From TMED8 sp964468005 (GTDB lineage: Bacteria > Pseudomonadota > Alphaproteobacteria > Rhodospirillales > Casp-alpha2): a stretch of 31,266 nt of DNA. A program made the position numbers and the translations under genes. Below the pieces are notes generated by a model that saw only the letters and a program-made list of their open reading frames with translations, was not told the DNA's origin and did no database searches. How positions within the stretch are numbered: the stretch's first letter is position 1; the number at the start of each line of letters is the position of its first letter. This document shows, piece after piece, positions 24,364 through 31,266 of this stretch. Location: the NCBI GenBank assembly GCA_964468005.1, contig CAYXUT010000011.1, positions 1 to 31,266 of the forward strand, in the 5' to 3' direction.

Positions 24364-27335
24364 GACTGCCGCCTTCCGCGCCACTCCTTGACGCGGGCCA
24401 AATGGTCGTAATCGCCAAACCGGTTAAGGAACTGCGGGCGAGGTTGTGAAAGGTAAGGTGTCGCTGGATCGGCGAATTTGTGGATAAGCTTGGTGACGCC
24501 GGCCAATGCATCTCCAACGACTTCAACCAAATCAAGCTTCAAGGATCGTTCTTCACCAGGCACCCGCCCGCCGGACAAGCGCATGTACACCAATTGCGCT
24601 GCCGGTCCGGCCTCCAACTCATCGAATGCATCCCGTTCGACCATGACGGCTTCCAGCGGCAGTTGCGGGTTCCAGCCGGCCTCAACCTGTTTGGCAGTGG
24701 GCGGCGCACCGGTCTTGTAATCGATAATGGCATAGCCAGCGTCGGCGCGATGGTCTATGCGGTCGGCCCGGGCGTTAAGCACAAAGGCCGGGCACGTATC
24801 GGCGATTTCCAGCTTGCCGGCAGTTTCCGTAGCCACGGTGTAAAAGCCCTGATCCCGCCGGCACCGTTCATTCTCGACGAACCACTTCGCGATACGTTCG
24901 AATCTGGGCCACCAAAGCGCGCGAACACCCGGTCGGGTGAGGCGGGAATCAAATATGCCTCGGCCGATCTCCAGGAGATGCCGTTCGGGGTCCCCGGGAA
25001 GATCATCAGGGAAAGCTTTTATGAACTCGTCGAGAGCTTGATGGACGATCATGCCGCGCTCGGCAGCACCGGGGTCAGCCTGTAGGGGATCAAGCGGGCG
25101 AAGCTTTAGGATATTACTAGCGTATATGGCGTAGGGATCGCGGATTAACGTTTCAATACGGGTGACGGAAAGCTGCGTCGGCCTAGCACACAATGGCGGC
25201 TTTGGCCTCGGCGGCGAAACCGGGCGGGGGCGCGCCGGTTTGTCGAGGGCCTCGGCCCAGTCAAGCCAGGGCTCGTGTGTTTGCAATACGCCTGAGAGAT
25301 CCAGACGCTCCAGTTGGTTATCGATCAGCCGGAGCCATCGGCTCGGCACGGTCGGCGTACCGGCGACCCTTTCGGCGCGGGTTAAAGCCACCTGCGGCGC
25401 ACCGAGGCATTGTACAAAATCATGTGCTGTCAGGCCGATGCGCCGTTCGGGCAGCGATAGGCCGAAGGCCTCCATCATCGGACGGCTCATCCACGGACTA
25501 GTGGTGACTTCGGGTGGCCAGGATCCTTCATTGAGCCCCCCCAGGATCGTCAGGTCGGCGCGTTGCAACCGTGCTTCAAGCAAGCCCCAGATGAACAGAC
25601 GCGGATGGGTGCCGTAACGCGGCCGAACAAAGCGACCCGCCATCGCGGCTTCGAACAGGCCCGAATAATGACGCGGCTTTATTTCGGGAAACGCGCAGGC
25701 GGCTTGTTCAAGCTCATGCATTAGACCAGCAGCCATTTCTCCCGCTTCATGGGACCAGAGGTTTTCGGCGCCGGGGGTTTTGTTTGTAGCCGCCATGGCT
25801 TCTGCAGATACCATATGGGCGCGGACGATGTCCGCGAGCGCTGCCGAACCTTCCGTAAACGCATTCGTTAATGGTTTCAAGGCAGTTTCGAGGTGATCGA
25901 GATATTCGGGCAGTTCTCCACGCTGGGCTAGATCCAAATCCTGAAGCGCGGCCCGAAGCCCCTCCATACCGGGCGACGGCCGGGGGCCACGGAGCGCAAG
26001 TCGCTCAAGGCTCCGAGCCTGTCGGCGGCAGTCTTCCGGCCGTAATCCGACGGCGCTCAGCGGATGCTTGAGCAAGGCCAACAAAGTGACAGGCTCCATG
26101 TCGCTGGCGACGGCGGAGATGCAGAGCCTTAGGAAAGCACCCGTCGGAGTTTGCGTTAAAGGTAGGCCAGCGGAATCGTCGATCTCTATATCCCATCGAC
26201 GAAGCTCGGCAGCCACGCGTCGGGCCAGGCCCCTGTCGGGCGTTACCAATGCTGTGGTCCGTCCCGCCAGCCGCAGGTTGCGACGCATCATCAAAGCAAT
26301 GATCGCGGCCTCTTCCGAGGGCCCAGGGCAATCGATACGTGTCACGCCAGAAACGGCTTCCGCAGCCATTTTCTTAAAAACAGGCGGTTTCTCTGTCGTT
26401 TTAGCAGGGGCGAGCGCTGCATTAATCAAAGCTATGCGTTCCGGGGGCACGGCTTCAGAACTAGCCATCGGCCAGTCGAGGACTTCCGCCCGGTCGACGC
26501 CAAGATGGCGGATCAACTGTGCGATGCCGTATTGGGAATGCGAAGGGCCGAGATTGTCCCAGGCGTCGTCCGAAGCGTCTCGGTCGAGGCCCGGCAGAAC
26601 GACCCGGCCCTCAGGCATACGGGCGATGATCACCAGGAGATCAGCGGTCGCCGGTATGGAACCGGTGGAGCCGGCGGCAATCACTGGACCAGTTGGTGGA
26701 ACCTCCTGCCACTGGCGCGCACGGGCTTCCAAGAGGCGATTGCGACGATCGGCCGGGTCGAGGGCGCTCTCAGCAGCAATTAATCCCGGCCACAATTCGG
26801 TGAGAATTGTTAAGAACTCCAGGGTTACACGCCAGTGTTCGGCAAAGTTGTCGGGAACCAGTTGTTCCAATTTGGAGAAATCGAGACGTTCGGTGTGGAC
26901 TTGGTCGAGCAGCCGCGCTAGTTCAACAGCCAGAAACATGGCTTGTTCCGGGGTTGCGTCATTATTCGGTCGGGCCATGATTAAGCGCGCCAGCAACAGC
27001 TGGCGGCGAAGGCCCGAAACGGCAGGTGGCACGACAAGTGCTGCATCGCAGCCAGGCCCAGCCTCTCCCCAGGCGCCAATCGGCAACTGGCCATCATCTA
27101 TATCGCCAAGCGACATCATGCGCGGCAATAGCAATGGCCGGCCTTGGCTAAGACGCAAGAAGGCCTCGCGCAGCGACCGCCCTGCACGGCGGGTCGGCAG
27201 CAGGACCGTCATCGCTGCAAGCTTGCTGGGCTCGTCGCCGGCTTCGGACATCAACCCTTTCGCCAGAGAGTCGACGAAGGACCAACCGCTTGGAATGGTA
27301 AAAACGCTGGGTTTCGAAGGGGTCTGAGCCGTCAT
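24360..27335 (-). CDS. addB: Double-strand break repair protein AddB, alphaproteobacterial type
   Basis: A 991-residue AddB, the partner of AddA. It has the helicase-like fold used for Chi recognition and a C-terminal nuclease with RADRIDHRADAGYAIIDYKTG, LPLEA and AERGMIVHQALDEF. The N-terminal VFTIPSGWSFVDSLAKGL has no Walker A, so this subunit should not hydrolyse ATP. The cluster of cysteines near the C-terminus that holds an iron-sulfur cluster in Bacillus AddB is absent; the protein ends RVKEWRGRRQS. Both traits are typical of the alphaproteobacterial AddB subfamily. The ATG at 27335 is 7 bases after the murU stop and has only a weak ribosome-binding site, suggesting translational coupling. 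Confidence 0.95.
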   Translation of the reverse strand: MTAQTPSKPSVFTIPSGWSFVDSLAKGLMSEAGDEPSKLAAMTVLLPTRRAGRSLREAFLRLSQGRPLLLPRMMSLGDIDDGQLPIGAWGEAGPGCDAALVVPPAVSGLRRQLLLARLIMARPNNDATPEQAMFLAVELARLLDQVHTERLDFSKLEQLVPDNFAEHWRVTLEFLTILTELWPGLIAAESALDPADRRNRLLEARARQWQEVPPTGPVIAAGSTGSIPATADLLVIIARMPEGRVVLPGLDRDASDDAWDNLGPSHSQYGIAQLIRHLGVDRAEVLDWPMASSEAVPPERIALINAALAPAKTTEKPPVFKKMAAEAVSGVTRIDCPGPSEEAAIIALMMRRNLRLAGRTTALVTPDRGLARRVAAELRRWDIEIDDSAGLPLTQTPTGAFLRLCISAVASDMEPVTLLALLKHPLSAVGLRPEDCRRQARSLERLALRGPRPSPGMEGLRAALQDLDLAQRGELPEYLDHLETALKPLTNAFTEGSAALADIVRAHMVSAEAMAATNKTPGAENLWSHEAGEMAAGLMHELEQAACAFPEIKPRHYSGLFEAAMAGRFVRPRYGTHPRLFIWGLLEARLQRADLTILGGLNEGSWPPEVTTSPWMSRPMMEAFGLSLPERRIGLTAHDFVQCLGAPQVALTRAERVAGTPTVPSRWLRLIDNQLERLDLSGVLQTHEPWLDWAEALDKPARPRPVSPPRPKPPLCARPTQLSVTRIETLIRDPYAIYASNILKLRPLDPLQADPGAAERGMIVHQALDEFIKAFPDDLPGDPERHLLEIGRGIFDSRLTRPGVRALWWPRFERIAKWFVENERCRRDQGFYTVATETAGKLEIADTCPAFVLNARADRIDHRADAGYAIIDYKTGAPPTAKQVEAGWNPQLPLEAVMVERDAFDELEAGPAAQLVYMRLSGGRVPGEERSLKLDLVEVVGDALAGVTKLIHKFADPATPYLSQPRPQFLNRFGDYDHLARVKEWRGRRQS

Positions 27336-27342
27336 ATCCGGA

Positions 27343-28077
27343 TCAACGGTGTTTGATGCCGGGGTAGCGGACTTTCAAATAGGCCTCGGCTTCGGCCAGG
27401 CCATCCGGGGTGCCAACATGGAACCACTCACCATCATGTATCACACCATAAAGGCGCTCTTCCTCAAGCAACCGGTCATAAACAAGATTAAGCGAGAAAG
27501 GTCCATCCGGCGTGCCGGCCATAGATTCGGGTTTTAAGATCTGAATGCCGGTGAACAACCAGGGCGCGACCTCCATCTCGGGCCGCCGGGTGAGTTGCCC
27601 GAACGCGTCACAATTGAAATCACCCATACCCGTATAGCCATAGGCATCAACGGTGGAATGTAGCAACAGCAACCCGTCCATCTTGTCTTCATCCCAGATA
27701 TCGGCAAGGCGTTGGAGTGCATCGGTTGGCCCGTTCAGCCAAAAGGCGTCCGAGTTGACGGCAAAAAACGGCTTTTCGCCGAGTTGCAGCAAGGCATGCT
27801 TGACACCACCGCCGGTTTCCAAAAGCACTTCTTCGTTCGAAAAAATTACCTTCGGCCGGTCGCGCCCGGCGAGGTGGCGCTCAATCTGTATAGCCAGGTG
27901 GTGGGTATTGACGACGGTCTCAGTAATGCCGGCGTCAGCAAGGCGTTCGAGGACATGGTCGATCAACGGCCGGCCGTTGATGGGGATCATGGGCTTCGGC
28001 GTCTTGTCGGTGATCGGACGCATGCGCAAACCCTTGCCCGCCGCCAAGACCATCGCGCGTTTTGGCATCGACGCCAT
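27343..28077 (-). CDS. murU: Nucleotidyltransferase, probable MurNAc-1-phosphate uridylyltransferase
   Basis: A 244-residue sugar-phosphate nucleotidyltransferase. The signature is MVLAAGKGLRMRPITDKTPKPM near the N-terminus, then LLETGGGVKHAL, FFAVNSDAFW with the metal-binding Asp, and WFHVGTPDGLAEAEAYL at the C-terminus. MurU makes UDP-MurNAc from MurNAc-1-phosphate in the recycling route that bypasses de novo synthesis and hence fosfomycin-sensitive MurA. The identification rests on adjacency to the kinase AmgK; a mannose-1-phosphate guanylyltransferase has the same motifs. The frame is open to 28203, inside the kinase gene; the ATG at 28077, two bases after the kinase stop (TGA-GA-ATG) with AGAGG ahead, is the sensible start. 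Confidence 0.87.
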   Translation of the reverse strand: MASMPKRAMVLAAGKGLRMRPITDKTPKPMIPINGRPLIDHVLERLADAGITETVVNTHHLAIQIERHLAGRDRPKVIFSNEEVLLETGGGVKHALLQLGEKPFFAVNSDAFWLNGPTDALQRLADIWDEDKMDGLLLLHSTVDAYGYTGMGDFNCDAFGQLTRRPEMEVAPWLFTGIQILKPESMAGTPDGPFSLNLVYDRLLEEERLYGVIHDGEWFHVGTPDGLAEAEAYLKVRYPGIKHR

Positions 28078-28079
28078 TC

Positions 28080-29117
28080 TCACGCCTCTTTGTTTAACTT
28101 GGCCGCCGGCACGCTTCTTAGACCGGGTGCCAGGCACTCCGCCATCCAGGCTGCCACGGGCGCAAGCGCCGGGTGATCCAGGGCGCGCTCCAACAGTGCC
28201 CATACCCTTGGAATATGCACCAGATAATCGTCTTTTGCATCCCGCCGACTAAGTCTGGTGAAGATGCCGATTACCTTGGCATGGCGCTGCGCGGCAAGAA
28301 TAGAGAAGTCACGGCGAAAGGCTTCCTCGGTCTCCTTGGCGAACCCTCGGATCCCGTCAAAATACCGCGCCATCATCGATTCGCGCAGATCGTCAGCAAT
28401 ATCGCGCCTGGCATCTTCTAGTAGCGACATCAGGTCGTAAGCCGGATGACCGGCTACGGCGTCCTGGAAATCCAATACCCCGCAAGCCGCAACACCGCTT
28501 CGTTGGGGCAGCCACATCAGGTTGTCCACATGGTAATCGCGTAACACCAAGGTCGGCTCTGCCTCCAGAACCGGCGACAGAGCCTCTCGCCACGCGGCAA
28601 TATATGCATCTCGGCAAATGGCATCTGTTTTTTGGCCAAGTACGGCGGGCATATACCAGTCTGTAAGCAACAGCGCTTCTGTCAATAGCTTGTCCTCGTC
28701 GTAAGGCGGCAGATCGGCTGGAATGGTTTTTGACGTGGGGCGGCCATGCAGGTCGGTCAATAGATCGACGGCTAACGCGTAAAGGTTATGCTCGTTTACC
28801 GTATCGCCGCAGTCCGCAAGCACTCGGGTATAGGTATCGTCGCCCAAAACTTCTAAGAGCAGCACACCGTTCTCCGTGTCCGTCTCCTGGATCGTCGGCG
28901 CCGAATAGCCCAGGCCCGAGAGTAACTCCGCAATGGCGACGAATGGCCGAATATTTTCCTGGAGCGGCGGTGCGTCCATCAAAACAGCGCGGCGGTCGCC
29001 GTCAATTAGTCGGTCGTAATGGCGGAACGAGCCATCGCCAGCCAATGGCTTTCTTAGCGCCGGGTCCCAGCCGTGGCGATCCAGAAACGCTGCGATGATC
29101 TTAGTTCGCTCAGGCAT
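28080..29117 (-). CDS. amgK: Aminoglycoside-phosphotransferase-fold sugar kinase, probable AmgK
   Basis: A 345-residue APH-fold kinase. The nucleotide loop region is LAGDGSFRHYDRL, the catalytic loop is LVLRDYHVDNLMWL (catalytic Asp194, metal ligand Asn199), and the second metal motif is GVLDFQDAVAGHPAYDL (Asp216). AmgK phosphorylates the anomeric position of MurNAc and GlcNAc released from peptidoglycan. The order TsaE, APH-fold kinase, nucleotidyltransferase supports this over antibiotic resistance. The frame reaches ATG 29147, but the ATG at 29117 overlaps the tsaE stop by 8 bases, has GAGGG upstream, and begins PERTKIIAAFL as expected. It is translated in close coupling with tsaE and murU. 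Confidence 0.88.
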   Translation of the reverse strand: MPERTKIIAAFLDRHGWDPALRKPLAGDGSFRHYDRLIDGDRRAVLMDAPPLQENIRPFVAIAELLSGLGYSAPTIQETDTENGVLLLEVLGDDTYTRVLADCGDTVNEHNLYALAVDLLTDLHGRPTSKTIPADLPPYDEDKLLTEALLLTDWYMPAVLGQKTDAICRDAYIAAWREALSPVLEAEPTLVLRDYHVDNLMWLPQRSGVAACGVLDFQDAVAGHPAYDLMSLLEDARRDIADDLRESMMARYFDGIRGFAKETEEAFRRDFSILAAQRHAKVIGIFTRLSRRDAKDDYLVHIPRVWALLERALDHPALAPVAAWMAECLAPGLRSVPAAKLNKEA

Positions 29118-29610
29118 GGATGGCACCCTCGCTGAAACCCTCGCCAAGCCTAGCCCGCCAGTAGCCTTGGCCAGTCAATCTGGCACAACGAGCCTCATTG
29201 GTCTTTCCGGGCAGAAGATTCACATCGAGTCGATTTGCCGGTAACAACGGCCCGAGCCGTTCGCCCCACTCAATCAAGGTAATCCCATCAGCAAAAGCCT
29301 CCTCGATTCCCAACTCCAGCGCTTCCTTGGCGTGGTTGATACGATAGAGGTCGAAGTGATAGATCGTCACATCGCCCGAATCGTAGGTCTGCAGCAGGGT
29401 AAAGGTCGGGCTCGGCACCTCCCCTCTCTCGTCGCAGCGCGCCCGAATGAAGGCGCGGGCGAATACCGTCTTTCCGGCACCGAGATCCCCGATCAATGTA
29501 AACACATCTCCCGGCTCCGCCATGCGCGCCAGGCGCCCAGCTAGAGCTTCAGTAAAAGCCTCGTTGGAGAGCTCAAAAATCAATTCTCTACCTTTATCCG
29601 TAAACATCAT
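29110..29610 (-). CDS. tsaE: tRNA t6A synthesis ATPase TsaE
   Basis: A 166-residue P-loop protein. TsaE works with TsaB and TsaD in the cytoplasm to make N6-threonylcarbamoyladenosine at position 37 of ANN-decoding tRNAs. Motifs are Walker A GDLGAGKT (41-48), SPTFTLLQTY, YHFDLYRI and LIEWGERL, all in the expected order. The C-terminus is slightly extended compared with short homologues. Two consecutive Met codons open the frame (29610 and 29607); AGG lies 7 bases ahead. It is the first gene of the minus-strand run to addA and trxA, and its promoter must lie in the 84-bp region shared with the divergent class V enzyme. Confidence 0.95.
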   Translation of the reverse strand: MMFTDKGRELIFELSNEAFTEALAGRLARMAEPGDVFTLIGDLGAGKTVFARAFIRARCDERGEVPSPTFTLLQTYDSGDVTIYHFDLYRINHAKEALELGIEEAFADGITLIEWGERLGPLLPANRLDVNLLPGKTNEARCARLTGQGYWRARLGEGFSEGAIHA

Positions 29611-29694
29611 GACAAAACCTTTTACAGATCCACCCTTGGGCTCTCAAGAGGCTTCCTTGCCTTTCAATCATCCACCGGCCAAAGTGTCGCCAAC

Positions 29695-30897
29695 ATGAAT
29701 CGAAAATCGGCAAACAAAATCAACATCTCCCAAGTTCGCGCCGATACGCCGGGCTGTCGATCCGTACTGCATTTCAACAATGCCGGCGCCGCGTTGATGA
29801 GTCAGTCGGTGCTCAACGCAGTGACCAATCACCTAAGGCTTGAAGCCGAGATCGGTGGTTATGAGGCGGCGACCGCAGCCAATCAGGCCTTCGACAATAC
29901 CTATGCCCAGCTTGCACGTTTCCTTAATTGTTCCACCTGCGAGGTGGCGCTGATGGAGAACGCGACAGTGGCCTGGCAAGCGGCGTTCTATGGCCTGGCG
30001 AGGAGCCTCCAGCCCGGCGACCGCATCCTGACAGCCGAGGCCGAATATGCGTCCAACTACATCGCCTTTCTGCAAATGGCTGAGCAGGTCGGCTTCTTCA
30101 TCGAGACGGTGCCGAGCACCGAGACCGGCGAGCTTGATGTCACGGCGCTTGAGAGCATGATAGACGAGCGGGTCAAGCTGATTGCCATCACCCACGTGCC
30201 GACTAACGGCGGGCTGGTCAATCCGGCAATCGAGATCGGCCGCATCGCGCGCGCTGCCCAGGTGCCCTATCTGCTGGATGCCTGCCAGGCAGCGGGCCAA
30301 GTGCCGCTCGATGTCGAAGCCATTGGCTGCGACATGCTTTCCGCCACCGGACGCAAATACCTGCGCGGGCCACGCGGTACAGGCTTTCTTTACGTACGCA
30401 ATGACTTCCTCGAACGGCTCAAACCACCAATGCTTGATCTGCACGGCGCCCAGTGGACCGAAGGCGGCCGCTATACACTAAGAAAGGACGCGCGACGTTT
30501 CGAAAACTGGGAGTTTAATATCGCCGGCCAGATAGGACTTGGCGTCGCCGTCGAATACGCCAACGCGCTCGGCCAGGATGCTATTCATGGCCGCATCGTC
30601 AAGCTCGCGGATATGCTCCGCAAAAGCCTCAGCTCGGTTATCGGCATTACTGTGCATGACATCGGGCATGAGAAAGGCGGCATCGTCAGCTTCTCGACAT
30701 CGACCATGGATCCCGAAACGCTGAAGCTGCGTCTACGCGAACAGAAAATTAACTGTTGGACGTCACGCACTTCTTCGACTCGAATCGACATGACCAAGCG
30801 CGGACTTGAGTTGATTAACCGCGCCTCCGTGCACTACTACAATACCGAAGATGAGGTCGAGCGGTTCACAGCGGCCGTCGCGGAGTTGGTGGATTGA
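29695..30897 (+). CDS. Class V PLP-dependent enzyme (aminotransferase/desulfurase fold)
   Basis: A 400-residue fold-type I PLP enzyme of the class V group. HFNNAGAALMSQSVLNAV (26-43) is the N-terminal signature; His167 and Asp195 (LLDACQAAGQ) contact the cofactor; and the PLP Lys is Lys221 in SATGRKYLRGPRGTGFLYVR. The group contains cysteine desulfurases, selenocysteine lyases, isopenicillin-N epimerases and the ergothioneine lyase EgtE. HLRLEAEIGGYEA (47-59) reminds me of EgtE-like proteins, but no ergothioneine gene is nearby, so this is only a lead. No desulfurase-type loop Cys is obvious. It is divergent from tsaE, with a weak ribosome-binding site, and appears to be a single-gene transcript. 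Confidence 0.87.
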   Translation: MNRKSANKINISQVRADTPGCRSVLHFNNAGAALMSQSVLNAVTNHLRLEAEIGGYEAATAANQAFDNTYAQLARFLNCSTCEVALMENATVAWQAAFYGLARSLQPGDRILTAEAEYASNYIAFLQMAEQVGFFIETVPSTETGELDVTALESMIDERVKLIAITHVPTNGGLVNPAIEIGRIARAAQVPYLLDACQAAGQVPLDVEAIGCDMLSATGRKYLRGPRGTGFLYVRNDFLERLKPPMLDLHGAQWTEGGRYTLRKDARRFENWEFNIAGQIGLGVAVEYANALGQDAIHGRIVKLADMLRKSLSSVIGITVHDIGHEKGGIVSFSTSTMDPETLKLRLREQKINCWTSRTSSTRIDMTKRGLELINRASVHYYNTEDEVERFTAAVAELVD

Positions 30898-31205
30898 CAT
30901 TGACACCAAGGTCTCTGGACTGGCAATCCCGCCAACCAATTGATCCCGGACACAGAATCCTTCTTTGCTTTCAAGCACATAAAAAACTGAGGGCCGAAGG
31001 ATCGGAAGGCAATTTTTTTTGAACCCAACCGACACGGAGCAAAATCCACCTCTCCGGAGCCAGCCACGCCGGCACCTAAACAAGCGCGCAATCACCGGGA
31101 GGGGAAGATGATCCATCAAGAGCGCCCAGACGAGCCTTAAGGAGTAAGGCAGGCTTACCAAGGCAAAGTGTCTAATGGCAGTTTTGTCACCTCCGTTTCG
31201 GCCAA
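30898..31205. other. Spacer without a recognised gene
   Basis: These 308 bases hold a weak candidate terminator (30994-31020) and a small hairpin, GCCTTA/TAAGGC, at 31134-31150. They also hold a 10-codon frame at 31108-31140 (MIHQERPDEP) directly behind GGGAGGGG. None is convincing as a gene, and minus-strand frames through here run into the PLP gene and look like shadows. Confidence 0.6.
30994..31020 (+). terminator. Weak candidate terminator after the PLP gene
   Basis: CCGA-AGGA-TCGG (30994-31005) gives a 4-bp stem, followed after AAGGCAA by eight T (31013-31020). The stem is short and not adjacent to the T-run, so termination may be inefficient or this may be chance. Confidence 0.3.
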
Positions 31206-31266
31206 TCAGATGGCCAGGGGTTCGGCAATCACACCGAACGGCAGGCCAATCAAGAAGCCCAGGAAA
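31206..31266 (-). CDS. Possible C-terminus of a membrane protein
   Basis: Reading leftward from the right edge, one frame gives FLGFLIGLPFGVIAEPLAI and then TGA (31208-31206). Nineteen hydrophobic residues with Gly and Pro look like the last helix of a transporter or other membrane protein. The stretch is too short to identify and could be chance; it depends on sequence beyond the window. Confidence 0.35.
   Translation of the reverse strand, partial: FLGFLIGLPFGVIAEPLAI

Noticed and set aside
26068..27327. Plus-strand open frame of 419 codons opposite addB
   Set aside because: Composition is rich in Arg, Ser and Ala without any domain, typical of an antisense shadow; addB on the other strand has clear family motifs.
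28080..29117. Antibiotic resistance (aminoglycoside phosphotransferase)
   Set aside because: The fold is shared, but position between tsaE and a MurU-like gene fits the cell-wall sugar kinase AmgK.
30763..31161. Minus-strand 132-codon frame across the end of the PLP gene
   Set aside because: About a third of it lies antisense to the PLP gene, it shows no family pattern, and its upstream half is low-complexity in Arg and Gly.

Overview
The window looks like part of an alphaproteobacterial chromosome, probably Rhodospirillales-like and probably a draft or metagenome assembly. Evidence for this is a GroEL with a Gly-Gly-Met tail, an AddB of the alphaproteobacterial type, the gene order tsaE-amgK-murU-addB-addA-trxA, a moderately high GC content, and a 100-N scaffold gap at 5414-5513. 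The assignment is inference from gene content; no marker phylogeny was possible. I saw no rRNA, tRNA, CRISPR array, insertion sequence or phage gene.

Region 1 (1-1837) holds the end of groES and all of groEL, closed by a strong UUCG-loop terminator. Region 2 (1854-9139) is an acyl-CoA catabolic locus. An acyl-CoA synthetase faces away from an IclR-type regulator, and the regulator heads a probable operon of acyl-CoA dehydrogenase, class III CoA-transferase, MaoC-type hydratase, CitE-type lyase and a second class III CoA-transferase. The sequence gap falls between the dehydrogenase and the first transferase and removes the end of one and the start of the other. This gene set resembles C5-dicarboxylate pathways (itaconate, mesaconate or methylsuccinate ending in acetyl-CoA plus pyruvate), but the substrate is not proven.

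Region 3 (9140-9741) is gene-poor, with a possible decayed minus-strand reading frame and an AT-rich patch full of TTAA words. Region 4 (9742-15805) is a compact surface-glycan module. On the minus strand a one-chain fusion of a class II glutamine amidotransferase with a WbpG/PseA-like PP-loop sugar amidotransferase is followed by a Wzx-like flippase and a hotdog thioesterase. Divergent from it is a large GT-C-like membrane protein. The fusion is the most unusual protein in the window.

Region 5 (15813-20483) has a 3-hydroxyisobutyrate-dehydrogenase-family reductase, a small two-helix membrane protein, an XPD/DinG-like helicase with a predicted iron-sulfur cluster, and a badly frameshifted gloB remnant. 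Region 6 (20518-29610) is a tightly packed minus-strand run: tsaE, amgK, murU, addB, addA, trxA. It links tRNA t6A synthesis, cell-wall sugar recycling, double-strand-break repair and thiol redox. Region 7 (29695-31266) has a class V PLP enzyme, a mostly empty spacer, and what may be the last 19 codons of a minus-strand membrane protein.
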